64,000 bases of DNA from Nocardia inohanensis NBRC 100128 (GCF_001612945.1 NZ_BDBK01000008.1:62001-126000); one strand, 5' to 3'. Counted from the stretch's first letter, positions 16,165 through 24,669 are shown. A program made the numbers and translations. Notes: generated by a model from the letters alone, not told the origin.

Positions 16165-17679
16165 TCACCAGTTGGAGGGTTCGTAGTCCTTGAGGAAGAC
16201 GCCGTGCAGATCGTCGCCGTCTTCGCCGCGCACGATCGGGTCGTACACCCGCGCCGCGCCGTCGACCAGGTCGAGGGGAGCGTGGAACCCTTCCTCGGCG
16301 AGGCGGATCTTGGTGTAGTGCGGACGCTCGTCGGTGATCCAGCCGGTGTCGACGGCGGTCATGAGAATCCGGTCGGTCTCGAACATTTCGCGCGCGCTCG
16401 TGCGGGTGAGCATGTTCAGCGCGGCCTTGGCCATATTGGTGTGCGGATGCCCGGGGCCCTTGTAGCCGCGGGCGAAGACGCCTTCCATGGCCGAGACGTT
16501 GACGACGTACTTGCGTTTGGCCGCGGCCGAGGCCATGGAGGCGCGCAGGCGCGAGATCAGGATGAACGGGGCGACCGAGTTGCACAGCTGCACTTCGAGC
16601 AGTTCGGTGGCATCGACCTCGCCGACGCCCTGCACCCAGCTGTTGGTGTGCGCGAGATCGGGTACGAGGCCGCCCGCGTCGATGGCGACGCCGGCCGAAA
16701 TGCGTTCGGGGGTGGCCGATCCGGCGACCAGGGCGAGGTCGGTGATGTCCTCGGCGGTGAGCGAGGGTGTCAGCGATGCGGTCAGCGCGGTCGGGTGCGC
16801 CTGCATGGTCTTGCCGAAGGTGACGACGTCGGGGAGTTCGCCGGCGGGCAGCGGCCCGTTCTCGGCTTCGACGAGTGCGCTGTAGGCGCCCGCGCTGCGG
16901 CGCACGGTCTGCGCGGCGTTGTTGATCAGGATGTCGAGGGGGCCTTGTGCCGCGACGTCATCGGCAAGGGCGACGACCTGGGCGGGATCGCGCAGGTCGA
17001 TGCCGACGATGCGCAGCCGGTGCAGCCAGTCGGCGCTGTCGGGCTGGGCGGCGAAGCGGCGGATGGCGTCGTTCGGGAATCGGGTGGTGATGGTCAGGTG
17101 CGCGCCGTCGCGGAGTAGTCGCAGCGCGATGTACATGCCGATCTTGGCGCGGCCGCCGGTGAGCAGTGCGCGTCGTCCGGTGAGGTCGGTGCGGGCGTCG
17201 CGTTTGGCGTGGCTGCGGGCGGCGCAGTCGGGGCAGAGCTGGTGGTAGAAGGCGTCGACGCGGGTGTATCGCTGCTTGCAGATGTAGCAGGGGCGCGGCC
17301 GGATGAGGGTACCGGCGCTGCCGTCCTCGGTGGCGGAGCTGATGGGGATGCCCGCGGTCTCGTCGTCGATGCGGCTGGGTGATCCGGTGGCGGTGGCCGC
17401 GACGACGGCGCGGTCGGCGGCGGCGACGGCTTCGCGTGATTCGATGCGCTTGTTGCGCTTGAGCTTTTTGAACATGCGCCCGACGGCGCGCTGCACGGTG
17501 ATGGAGTCGGGGTGCTTGGCGTCGAGTTGGCCCGCTTGTTCCAGGACGCGCAGGCAGGTGGCCAGCTCGTCGGGGTCGATGGCCGGTGCGTGGGTCTGGT
17601 CTACCGGGGTGGTGTGCTCGGCCATCGGGAGGTGCGCTGATCCTTCGTGTGCGGGGTGGGGGACGGTCCATTCTCGCAT
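16165..17679 (-). CDS. Divergent SDR-fold protein with N-terminal Cys4 zinc site
   Basis: Protein of 504 aa (or 486 from the ATG at 17625) in three parts. Residues 35-125 are helical and Lys/Arg-rich (FKKLKRNKR). Residues 131-152 form a CxxC-x14-CxxC zinc site (Cys131, 134, 149, 152; CYICKQRY and LCPDCAAR). Residues 168-500 are a Rossmann short-chain dehydrogenase fold with TGGRAKIG (174-181) and NNAA (253-256). Ser396 (NVSAMEG) and Lys418 are where the catalytic Ser and Lys should be, but the Tyr of YxxxK is Thr414 (HTNMAK), so ordinary SDR chemistry is unlikely. It is the third gene of a minus-strand unit with the 510-aa helical and 71-aa proteins. Function unknown. Confidence 0.75.
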   Translation of the reverse strand: MREWTVPHPAHEGSAHLPMAEHTTPVDQTHAPAIDPDELATCLRVLEQAGQLDAKHPDSITVQRAVGRMFKKLKRNKRIESREAVAAADRAVVAATATGSPSRIDDETAGIPISSATEDGSAGTLIRPRPCYICKQRYTRVDAFYHQLCPDCAARSHAKRDARTDLTGRRALLTGGRAKIGMYIALRLLRDGAHLTITTRFPNDAIRRFAAQPDSADWLHRLRIVGIDLRDPAQVVALADDVAAQGPLDILINNAAQTVRRSAGAYSALVEAENGPLPAGELPDVVTFGKTMQAHPTALTASLTPSLTAEDITDLALVAGSATPERISAGVAIDAGGLVPDLAHTNSWVQGVGEVDATELLEVQLCNSVAPFILISRLRASMASAAAKRKYVVNVSAMEGVFARGYKGPGHPHTNMAKAALNMLTRTSAREMFETDRILMTAVDTGWITDERPHYTKIRLAEEGFHAPLDLVDGAARVYDPIVRGEDGDDLHGVFLKDYEPSNW

Positions 17680-17682
17680 CGC

Positions 17683-17698
17683 GCCGTCGGGTGACGGC
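17683..17698 (-). promoter_or_regulatory. Hairpin just upstream of the SDR start
   Basis: GCCGTC-ACCC-GACGGC on the minus strand forms a perfect 6-bp stem with a 4-base loop, ending four bases before ATG 17679 and lying in the 39-bp gap after the upstream gene's stop. It follows a GGTGGGGA that could be the ribosome-binding site, so it could tune translation of the SDR relative to its operon partners. If the real start is 17625 the hairpin is simply leader sequence. Confidence 0.35.
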
Positions 17699-17718
17699 TC
17701 CCCACCCCGCCGCGGGGG

Positions 17719-19251
17719 TTATTCGGTGTGGGCGCCGACGGGTTCGAGTTGGTCGGCGTCGGTGTCCCGGCCGAGTTCGCGGGCGCGTTCGGCGAGCAGG
17801 GGCAGCAGGTTGGCGGGGATTTCGTCGCGGACTTGAATGAGGGCCTGCCACACCACGTCCGGGGTTTCGGGGGTGAGTGCGGTGAGGAATTCCTCGAGTT
17901 CGTCCATGCCGTCGATGATTTGCAGGACGCGGGGGCGGCCGCTGGGTTCCTGGGCGAGGGCGATGTCGACGAGGGTGTGGATGTTGTCGCTGCGGGAGGC
18001 GGTGAGGATGGCGGCCAGGAGTTGGTCGCGGGACAGGTCGCCGATGGCTGCGGCGAGGGTGGGTTTGGCGCTGTCGGGCAGGGCGTCGACGAGTGGCAGG
18101 GCTTGGGACCAGAGGTCGTTGTCGGCGGTGGCGGTGATGACGGCGCGCAGTACTTCGGTTTCCTGCATGACGGGCAGTCCGGCCATGCGGCGGCGGTGGT
18201 CGTCGGTGAGGGTGAGGGCGATGGGGATGAGGGCGTCCCAGAGTCCGGCGGTGTCGGCGTCGCGGATGAGTTGGCCGAGGCGTTCGTCGTCTTGTTCGCC
18301 GACGCGGGTGGCGATGAATTCGAGTGCGGGGGTGGGCAGGTGGCCGGCGAGGGGTAGCAGGTCGACCCATTGGCCGCCGTCGAGGGCGGTGTCCATGACG
18401 GCGGCGAGGACGGGTTCGGCGTGTACGGCGGGGCGTTCGGCGAACAGGCGCAGGCTGTCGTGGCTCATGGCGCTGGTGATGGGCAGCAGGGTCGCCCAGG
18501 CGTCGAGTTCGGCGACGGCGCCGATGAGGGCGTCGAGGACGTCGCCGCCGAGGCCGGCGGTGATGTCGCCGATCCAGGCGCGGTTGTGGGGTGCGATGGA
18601 GTCGAGCAGGTCGATGCCTTCGGCCCACATGTTCTGGGTGTGGGCGGCGCGGATGACGCCGGCGACGCGGTCGGAGACGATGTGCAGGACGTCGTCGATG
18701 GCGGATTTGTCTTCGAGCAGGAAGCCGATGCGCAGCAGGTCGGTGTCGCTCATGATGGGTGCGGCCGCGCGCAGGGCGGGTTCGGGGACGACGTGTACGA
18801 AGCGGCCCATGGTGATGTGGTCGCCGCGGGCGAGTAGTTCGCGGGCGACGTCGGCGACCATTTTGGGTGGTACGGCGGCGATGATGTCGGCGGTGCGGCG
18901 GGGGTCGAGCAGGACCGAGCATTCGGCGAGGAATCGGGTGGGCAGGGCTTTGGCGATGTCGATGGCGCGCTGTGGTTCGACGGCGCCGGCGACGGCGGCG
19001 CAGAGGACGGGTCCGAAGGCGCGTTCGGCCATTTTGGAGCTGATGCCGACGGGGACGAGTTTGCTGGCGGCAGCGATGCCTTTGAGCCGCTTGGCGTCTC
19101 GGTCGAAGAGCAGGTCGGTGGCGCGTTCGCGGAATTCGCGGATGGCGGCGGGTGGCAGGTCGACGAGGAAGTCGAGTTCGGTGGGGTCGGTGATGCCGAG
19201 GAGCCGGGCGAGTTTGGTGGTTTCGGCGACGGCGACGAGGTGTTCGCTCAC
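17719..19251 (-). CDS. Large all-helical repeat protein (MgtE_N/HEAT-like)
   Basis: Protein of 510 aa built almost wholly of short amphipathic helices. Segments such as FLVDLPPAAIREFRERATD, ALPTRFLAECSVLLDPRRTA and IIAAVPPKMVADVARELLAR recur in spirit through the chain and recall the MgtE N-terminal superhelix or HEAT-type solenoids. No membrane segment and no catalytic motif is visible. The frame is open to 19521, but GTG 19251 overlaps the TGA of the 71-aa gene (GTGA) and is the clear start. It sits 39 bp before the zinc-SDR gene. A scaffold role for the SDR partner is inference. Confidence 0.7.
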   Translation of the reverse strand: MSEHLVAVAETTKLARLLGITDPTELDFLVDLPPAAIREFRERATDLLFDRDAKRLKGIAAASKLVPVGISSKMAERAFGPVLCAAVAGAVEPQRAIDIAKALPTRFLAECSVLLDPRRTADIIAAVPPKMVADVARELLARGDHITMGRFVHVVPEPALRAAAPIMSDTDLLRIGFLLEDKSAIDDVLHIVSDRVAGVIRAAHTQNMWAEGIDLLDSIAPHNRAWIGDITAGLGGDVLDALIGAVAELDAWATLLPITSAMSHDSLRLFAERPAVHAEPVLAAVMDTALDGGQWVDLLPLAGHLPTPALEFIATRVGEQDDERLGQLIRDADTAGLWDALIPIALTLTDDHRRRMAGLPVMQETEVLRAVITATADNDLWSQALPLVDALPDSAKPTLAAAIGDLSRDQLLAAILTASRSDNIHTLVDIALAQEPSGRPRVLQIIDGMDELEEFLTALTPETPDVVWQALIQVRDEIPANLLPLLAERARELGRDTDADQLEPVGAHTE

Positions 19252-19463
19252 AGGCCCAGTGCTTTCTTGACGGCCGGGCGCATGAGGCGCGGCACGATGT
19301 CGAGGGAGTTGCCGATGGCGTTGTCGAGGCTTTCGCCGCGGCGGGTGAGCGCGGTGGTGAGGAGGCGTTCGAGTTCGGTGTGGTCGGCGTCGCTGAGCCG
19401 GTCGAAGGCGGCGGGTAGTGGCGCCCCGAGGGTGTCGGCGAGTTGGGTTGCTGGGTGTGTCAT
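19248..19463 (-). CDS. 71-aa conserved-looking hypothetical protein
   Basis: Small helical protein beginning MTHPATQLADTLGAPLPAAF and ending MRPAVKKALGL, with mixed charge and no membrane helix or metal site. It leads the three-gene unit, and its TGA lies inside the GTGA start of the 510-aa gene, so the two must be made together. Its upstream region (19464-19697) holds an 8-bp inverted repeat (CCGGTGTG at 19500-19507 with CACACCGG at 19517-19524) and the GTACC boxes shared with the divergent tetR. No family recognised. Confidence 0.65.
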   Translation of the reverse strand: MTHPATQLADTLGAPLPAAFDRLSDADHTELERLLTTALTRRGESLDNAIGNSLDIVPRLMRPAVKKALGL

Positions 19464-19527
19464 CGGCGTCTTTCCGGTCGAAAGCGTCTGGTTTCCGTGC
19501 CGGTGTGACCCCTGCGCACACCGGTGC

Positions 19528-19682
19528 GTACCGCCGGTACGGTTATCGATACTGGCAGTACGTTCGAGGTGAATGCAATGCCGTGTGGCGGACCTCGGAT
19601 GTGTCGTCTGTCACGTGTCTACCCGGTAACGACGCGGACAAACCGGGCGGGATGCTGGGGGAGGGCGGCGTACCGGCGGTAC
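19528..19682. promoter_or_regulatory. Three GTACC-type operator boxes in divergent promoter region
   Basis: GTACC-GCC-GGTAC (19528-19540) and GTACC-GGC-GGTAC (19670-19682) are perfect 5-bp dyads with a 3-base centre. A third site, ATACTGGCAGTAC (19549-19561), matches ten of thirteen positions. The last perfect copy ends at the -10-like TACACT (19686-19691) of the tetR gene. The set lies between the 71-aa gene and tetR, so the TetR protein probably controls itself and may control the divergent operon. Confidence 0.62.
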
Positions 19683-19697
19683 ATGTACACTCGGCGG

Positions 19698-20393
19698 GTG
19701 GCTCGTACCAGTGCCGGTTCCGTGCGCCCGGTTTCCCGTGACGACATCGTGGACGCTGCGATCCGGGTGATCGATCGCGACGGCCCGCGCCCGAGCATGG
19801 ACGACATCGCCCGCGAAGCGAACATCACCAAGCCGCGCCTGTACCGGCAGTTCGCGGACAAGGGGGATCTGTTCACCGAGATCGCCGATCGGATGTCGCG
19901 GCAGGCGTTTTCGGCGGCGGGCAGCGATATGACGCTCATGCTCCAGCCCCCGCGCGCGGCCTTGCGCAAGGTGTTCACCTTGTACGCGCAGGGAATCCTG
20001 GAGCACCCCAACGTCTTCCGCTACCTGGGTCAGGCCCCGGTGTTGCAGCAGTCGGGTTCGGGTGTGCTGCAACTGGATCTGGGCCGGGCCGCCGCGCGGC
20101 GGCTGACCAAGATGGCGCAGCAGATCGCCGAGGCCGTACCCCTGGATACCGCGGGGCTGGACTACCTTTCGCGCGCGCTGATCGGTGCGGTGGTCGCCAT
20201 CACCGATCTGTGGCTGACCGATTCGGATACGCCCACACCGGAGCAGACCACCGAGTTCGTCGCGCAGGCCACCGAGCTCACCTGGGGTTTGATCGATGGC
20301 TATCTGCGTCGTCAGGGCATCGAAGCCGATCCGGACACGCCGATCTTCACCACGCTCGCCGAGGTCAATCAGTCCCGCGCCGGCGGTCATTGA
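19698..20393 (+). CDS. TetR family regulator
   Basis: Repressor-type regulator of 231 aa. The N-terminal HTH is clear (VSRDDIVDAAIRVIDRDG, PSMDDIAREANITKPRLYRQ), followed by an all-helical ligand domain. GTG 19698 is chosen: the -10-like TACACT ends seven bases upstream, which would place transcription and translation starts together (leaderless mRNA). ATG 19683 is an alternative, but it touches the operator dyad and has no ribosome-binding site; the earlier ATG at 19524 runs through both operators. Downstream is an acyl-CoA dehydrogenase, a plausible target along with the divergent operon. Confidence 0.85.
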   Translation: MARTSAGSVRPVSRDDIVDAAIRVIDRDGPRPSMDDIAREANITKPRLYRQFADKGDLFTEIADRMSRQAFSAAGSDMTLMLQPPRAALRKVFTLYAQGILEHPNVFRYLGQAPVLQQSGSGVLQLDLGRAAARRLTKMAQQIAEAVPLDTAGLDYLSRALIGAVVAITDLWLTDSDTPTPEQTTEFVAQATELTWGLIDGYLRRQGIEADPDTPIFTTLAEVNQSRAGGH

Positions 20394-20481
20394 CACTCTG
20401 TTGACACTTCGCCAATAGCGCTGCATCCTTGGTCTCGACACGGCGATGTGTCGCACGCGGCAACGAGCGAAGGAACTTTCG

Positions 20482-21627
20482 ATGGCACGCCCCGCCTGGA
20501 GCGACGACGAGGTCGAAGCGGTACGTGGTCTGGCGACCACATTCTTCGAGAAGGAGGTGGTGCCGCACGAGGAGAAGTTCGTCGAACAGGGCCACCCCGA
20601 CCGCGCCCTCTACAACCGGGCCGGTGAACTCGGCCTGCTGTGCGCGGCCATCCCGGCCGAATACGGCGGCGGCGGAGGCACGTTCGCGCACGAGGCCGCC
20701 ATCATCGAAGCCCAGACCCACGCCGGGGACGGTGCGCTGGGCATGTCGGTGCACTCCTCGATCATCGCGCCCTACATCCACCAGTTCGGGTCCGAGGAGC
20801 TCAAGGCCCGGGTGCTGCCCAAGGCCGCCTCGGGGGAGATCGTGCTCTCGATCGGCATGACCGAACCGGGCACCGGCTCGGATCTGCAATCGATCAAGAC
20901 GCGGGCGGTGCGCGAGGGCGACGAGTACGTCATCACCGGTTCGAAGATCTTCATCTCCAACGGCTGGCTCTGCGACGGCATCGTCATCGCCTGCAAAACC
21001 GACACCTCCCAGGGCGCGGCGGGCATCTCACTGATCTACGCCGACGTCTGCGACGACACCCCGGGATTCAATCGCGGCCGCATCCTGTCCAAGATCGGCG
21101 GCAAGGGCCAGGACACCGCCGAGCTGTTCTTCGACGGCCTGCGCGTGCCGGTCTCGAACCTGCTCGGTGACGCCGAAGGCCAGGGCTTCTATCAGATGAT
21201 GGCCATGCTGGCGCAGGAACGTCTGGTCACCGGCATTCTCGCGGTCTCGATGACCGAGCGCGCGGTCGAGCTGACCATCGATTACACCAAGGGCCGTGAG
21301 GCTTTCGGCAAACCGCTGTTCGCCATGCAGAACACCCGGTTCGAGCTCGCCGAGTGCGCCACCATCGCCAAGGTCAGCCGCGTGTTCCTGGACGACTGCA
21401 TCACCAAACACCTGGCCGGACAGCTCGATATCCCCACCGCCGCCATGTCGAAGTACTGGTTGACCGATCAACTCGGTAATGTGGTGGATCGCTGCCTTCA
21501 GTTCTTCGGCGGCTACGGATACATGACCGAGTATCCGATTGCCCAGCTGTACACCGGCGCCCGGGTTCTGCGGATCCTCGCGGGCGCCAACGAGGTGATG
21601 AAGGACCTCATTGCCCGCTCACTCTGA
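20482..21627 (+). CDS. Acyl-CoA dehydrogenase (FadE-type)
   Basis: FAD enzyme of 381 aa that makes the alpha-beta double bond in acyl-CoAs. The middle domain has TEPGTGSD (substrate and FAD binding), and the C-terminal domain has FGGYGYMTEYPIAQLYTGAR and RILAGANEVMKDL; the Glu of ANE or the one in MTEYP is the likely base region. ATG 20482 has GAAGGA eight bases before; an in-frame ATG at 20446 adds unrelated residues. Its 3' end overlaps the next tetR gene by 17 bp, so the dehydrogenase and that regulator are one unit. Chain-length preference unknown. Confidence 0.92.
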   Translation: MARPAWSDDEVEAVRGLATTFFEKEVVPHEEKFVEQGHPDRALYNRAGELGLLCAAIPAEYGGGGGTFAHEAAIIEAQTHAGDGALGMSVHSSIIAPYIHQFGSEELKARVLPKAASGEIVLSIGMTEPGTGSDLQSIKTRAVREGDEYVITGSKIFISNGWLCDGIVIACKTDTSQGAAGISLIYADVCDDTPGFNRGRILSKIGGKGQDTAELFFDGLRVPVSNLLGDAEGQGFYQMMAMLAQERLVTGILAVSMTERAVELTIDYTKGREAFGKPLFAMQNTRFELAECATIAKVSRVFLDDCITKHLAGQLDIPTAAMSKYWLTDQLGNVVDRCLQFFGGYGYMTEYPIAQLYTGARVLRILAGANEVMKDLIARSL

Positions 21628-22372
21628 CGTCGCACCGCCGGCCACGCCCGGCCGCGACAACGACACCGCGTCGCCGGAGCACTCCGGCGACGATCTCGGC
21701 AGCGCTGCGCCCGGCAAGCCCGTGGGCGAGAGCGCGATCGAGCCGACCGCACCCGAGACCGACGCCCCCTCCCGGCGGCGTCGCCTCGAACCCGACGAAC
21801 GGCGCGCCCAGATCCTCTCGTGCGCCATCGACATGTTCGGCGAACGCCCGTACGCGGCGGTCTCCACCGCGGAACTGGCCGCCCGCGCCGGCGTGGCCCG
21901 GGGTCTGATCAACCACTACTTCGGCAACAAACGCGACCTGTACCTGGCGGTCGTGCGCCGCATGGTGACCCTGCCGCGCCCGGAGAAGATGGCCGCCCCC
22001 ACCGGCAGTACCCGCGAACGCGTGGAGGCCAGCGTGGCCTGGCTGCTGGACACCATCGGCGAGCACGGCAGCACCTGGGTGAAGGTCACCGGGCACGAAG
22101 GCGTCGGCGACGACCCGGAAGTGCAGCGCATCCTGGACGAAGCCGACTACGCCGCCGCCGACCGGATGGTCCAGATGATGGGCCTGTCCGATTCGCTGCA
22201 CAGCGCCGAATTGCGTGCCCTGGTGCGCTGTTACGGCGGCCTGGTCAAGGCCGCCGGCCGGGAATGGATCGTGCGCGGCAGCCTGACCCGCGAACACGTG
22301 CACGCCCTGCTGGCCGACTCCCTGGAAACCCTGGTGGCCCAGACGTTCCCGAAGGTCAACGGCACCCGCTGA
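21611..22372 (+). CDS. TetR family regulator with long disordered N-terminus
   Basis: Regulator of 253 aa starting at TTG 21611 inside the 3' end of the acyl-CoA dehydrogenase, with AAGGA ten bases upstream. The first ~55 residues are Pro/Asp/Glu-rich and probably disordered. The HTH reads RRAQILSCAIDMFGERPYAA, then TAELAARAGVARGLINHYF, followed by a helical ligand domain. A shorter start cannot be excluded because the N-terminal part is not conserved-looking. Overlap with the dehydrogenase suggests a fatty-acid-related ligand (inference). A hairpin terminator candidate follows. Confidence 0.84.
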   Translation: MPAHSDVAPPATPGRDNDTASPEHSGDDLGSAAPGKPVGESAIEPTAPETDAPSRRRRLEPDERRAQILSCAIDMFGERPYAAVSTAELAARAGVARGLINHYFGNKRDLYLAVVRRMVTLPRPEKMAAPTGSTRERVEASVAWLLDTIGEHGSTWVKVTGHEGVGDDPEVQRILDEADYAAADRMVQMMGLSDSLHSAELRALVRCYGGLVKAAGREWIVRGSLTREHVHALLADSLETLVAQTFPKVNGTR

Positions 22373-22426
22373 GCCGGCCTTCGTCCCGGCGTCCGACACA
22401 CCAGTCGATGCGGCGTGCTCCCGGCC

Positions 22427-22454
22427 GGAATCTCACCTACCGCAGTGAGATTCC
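22427..22454. terminator. 10-bp perfect hairpin between convergent genes
   Basis: GGAATCTCAC and GTGAGATTCC form a perfect 10-bp stem around an 8-base loop, between the ends of the convergent tetR (22372) and lysR (22515) genes. There is no U-tract in either direction, which is common for actinomycete terminators. It may stop transcription from both sides. Confidence 0.6.
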
Positions 22455-22514
22455 CGTCGAAAGCGTGCCGCGGTGACGAAAAGGGCCGCGCGGGCAGCAG
22501 ATTCGTCCCGCGGC

Positions 22515-23435
22515 TCAGGCCGCCGTGGCCGCCGGGCGGGTGTAGCCGGTGATCAGGCGCACCTCGGCGATCATGCGCGCGATCAAGGCGTGCGGGGCGG
22601 TATCGGTCCACACCACGGCCAGTTCCGAGGGCGGGGCGTCGGTGACCGGACGCCAGACCACCGAGGTCAGCGGGATCCAGCGGCTCAAGGGTTCCGGGGC
22701 CAGCCAGACGCCCTTGCCGCGCGCCACCATTAGCAGGGCGTCCTCGAGCGCGGTGACCGCGGGGCCGCGCAGGGCGGGGGAGCCGTCCGGGCGCGGGTCG
22801 GCGATCCAATGGCAGAGGTTCTCCTCGGACAGGAAGATGTCCGGCCGGATCACCGGTTCGGCCGCCAGATCGGTCAGCGTCACCGAATCCTGCTGGGCCA
22901 GCGCATGTTTCGGTGACAGGGCGACGGCGCGGTGGTCGGTGCGGATGGCCGCGTGGTGCAGCACCGGATCCCCGAGCGGAGTCCACATGAACGCCGCATC
23001 GCATTCGCCCGACAGCAGCAGGGCCCGCTCCTGGGGCGGGGTGTGCACGGTGACCAGTTCGACTTCCAGGCCCGGGACCGCGGCCTCCATGGCATCGGCG
23101 ACCTCGGTGGCGAACAGGGCGGTCGCGTACGGGCAGCAGGCCACGCGCAGCCGGCCCAGCCGCCCGCTCTCGGTGGCGCGCACCCGTTCCGCGAGTTCGC
23201 CCGCGTCCGCGACCAGTTCCCGGCCGCCGCGCTCGAGCTCCACTCCGGCGGGCGTCAGCAGCACCCCGCGGGAGGTGCGCACCAGCAGCGTCACCCCGAT
23301 CGCGCGTTCGAGCTGCTGGATCTGCGCCGACAGCGTCTGCTGGGTCAGGTGCAGGCGCGCAGAGGCGCGGGTGATGTTCAGCTCCTCGGCCACCACCAGG
23401 AACGACTGCAACTGACGAATATCGAGAGCTATCAC
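22515..23435 (-). CDS. LysR family transcriptional regulator
   Basis: LysR-type activator of 306 aa. The N-terminal winged HTH is standard: IRQLQSFLVVAEELNITRAS and ARLHLTQQTLSAQIQQLERA. The C-terminal periplasmic-binding-like effector domain starts near residue 90 (RLGRLRVACCPYATALFATE). GTG 23435 is the start; upstream in-frame sequence is antisense to noncoding leader. It is divergent from the small-ORF, SDR and MFS genes across a 219-bp gap, the standard arrangement for a LysR regulator and its inducible target operon. Inducer unknown. Confidence 0.9.
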   Translation of the reverse strand: MIALDIRQLQSFLVVAEELNITRASARLHLTQQTLSAQIQQLERAIGVTLLVRTSRGVLLTPAGVELERGGRELVADAGELAERVRATESGRLGRLRVACCPYATALFATEVADAMEAAVPGLEVELVTVHTPPQERALLLSGECDAAFMWTPLGDPVLHHAAIRTDHRAVALSPKHALAQQDSVTLTDLAAEPVIRPDIFLSEENLCHWIADPRPDGSPALRGPAVTALEDALLMVARGKGVWLAPEPLSRWIPLTSVVWRPVTDAPPSELAVVWTDTAPHALIARMIAEVRLITGYTRPAATAA

Positions 23436-23654
23436 GCGATCACCGTACGCGAGGGGCGAATCAGCCGCCGCGCGAGCCGAATTCATCCACATCGATGCTG
23501 GTAGAGCGAATGTCGCTGGGCCACAGGAAATGTCGGTGGCCGATACAGAAAGCTCCTGTTTCCGTTCCGGTCGCGGGCACAGCAAGCTGAAAGCAACAGC
23601 GAGCGACCCGCCCGCTGCGCCTCGGCCCCGACCCCCGCGAAGGACAGCTCGACC

Positions 23655-23852
23655 ATGATCACCACACCGCCCGACCACGCCGCTGCCGCCGCGACCACCG
23701 GCGCGCGCGGCACTCTCACCGGGCCCGCCGGCTCCGGAACCGGCAGCACCGAGCGGACTTTCGGCCGCCGTCCCTCCTGGCGCAGCCGCAACTGCTTCAC
23801 CCCCGCGCGCACCGAACAGCCCGCCGTGACCGACCCGCACGGCCGCACCTGA
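23655..23852 (+). CDS. Possible 65-aa protein coupled to downstream SDR
   Basis: Open frame of 65 codons with AAGGA about eleven bases before ATG 23655 and a stop that overlaps the SDR start (TGATG at 23850-23854). The product is Thr/Ala/Gly-rich at the N-terminus and Arg-rich later (FGRRPSWRSRNCF) with no known family. The tight junction argues for real translation that delivers ribosomes to the SDR start; it could be a leader cistron rather than a functional protein. Low-complexity sequence keeps confidence moderate. Confidence 0.45.
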   Translation: MITTPPDHAAAAATTGARGTLTGPAGSGTGSTERTFGRRPSWRSRNCFTPARTEQPAVTDPHGRT

Positions 23853-24664
23853 TGGACACCGCCGTCCCGTGCGAGCAATACGGCCGGCGCGACGCAGCGA
23901 GCGCCGCCGCACGCGATCTCACCGGCAAGGTGGCGCTGGTGATCGGCGGCAGCCGCGATCAAGGTGCGGCGTGCGCGGAATCGATGGCGGCACGCGGCGC
24001 GGTCACCGTGCTCACCTACTCCCGCGGCGAGCATGCCGCCGCCCGCACCCTGGCCCGGCTGGACCGGTACGCGGTGCCGGTGGAGGCCATCCGCTCCGAC
24101 GCCACCCGCTCCGAGGATGTGACGCGGCTGTTCTCGGGCGTGAAAACCCGGCACGGACGCATCGACATCGTCGTGCACACCGTCGGCAGCATGCGCTCGA
24201 AGGCGTTGTCGGACTCCACCGACGCCGATTTCGATCTGCTGATCGACAGCAATGTCCGCAGCGTCTTCCACACCTTGCGGGCCGCCACCGCGCACCTGGC
24301 CGACCACGGCCGATACGTGGTGATCAGCAGCGCGCTCCCGCCCGCCGGGCGCGGGCTGTACGCGGCGGCCAAAGCGGCGGTCGACACCCTGGTCGTCGCC
24401 GCCGCGCACGAACTGGCGGCCCGCGACATCACTGTCAACGCGGTCGCCCCGGGCCCGGTCGGCGATAGCGCGGCGGGCGAGGATCAGCCCCTGCCCGCCT
24501 CCCCGCGTGGCCGGCTCGGCCAGCCCGAGGACGTCGCCCGGGTCGTGGAGTGGCTGACTTCGACCGGCGCGGACTGGGTTTCGGGCCAGACGATCCGCGT
24601 CGACGGCAGCCCACACCTCGGCCTGACCGCAAGCCGGCCTCACACAGAACGATTCCAGGAGTAA
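23852..24664 (+). CDS. Short-chain dehydrogenase/reductase
   Basis: Classical SDR of 270 aa. The coenzyme loop is LVIGGSRDQGAA, an altered TGxxxGxG motif, with VAPGPVG near the C-terminus and the catalytic YAAAK (in GRGLYAAAKAAVDTL) preceded by SS in VVISSALPP, so the Ser-Tyr-Lys set is present. DGSPH lies at the end, as in FabG-like oxidoreductases. Its ATG overlaps the stop of the 65-aa frame, and the MFS gene follows after five bases. Probably a LysR-controlled reductase acting on the compound exported by the MFS protein (inference). Confidence 0.88.
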   Translation: MDTAVPCEQYGRRDAASAAARDLTGKVALVIGGSRDQGAACAESMAARGAVTVLTYSRGEHAAARTLARLDRYAVPVEAIRSDATRSEDVTRLFSGVKTRHGRIDIVVHTVGSMRSKALSDSTDADFDLLIDSNVRSVFHTLRAATAHLADHGRYVVISSALPPAGRGLYAAAKAAVDTLVVAAAHELAARDITVNAVAPGPVGDSAAGEDQPLPASPRGRLGQPEDVARVVEWLTSTGADWVSGQTIRVDGSPHLGLTASRPHTERFQE

Positions 24665-24669
24665 CCGAA

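Noticed and set aside
16958..18922. A 654-codon minus-strand frame overlapping the zinc-SDR and helical genes
   Set aside because: Extremely Arg/His/Pro-rich, in a different frame of the same strand as two coupled genes with sensible sequence.
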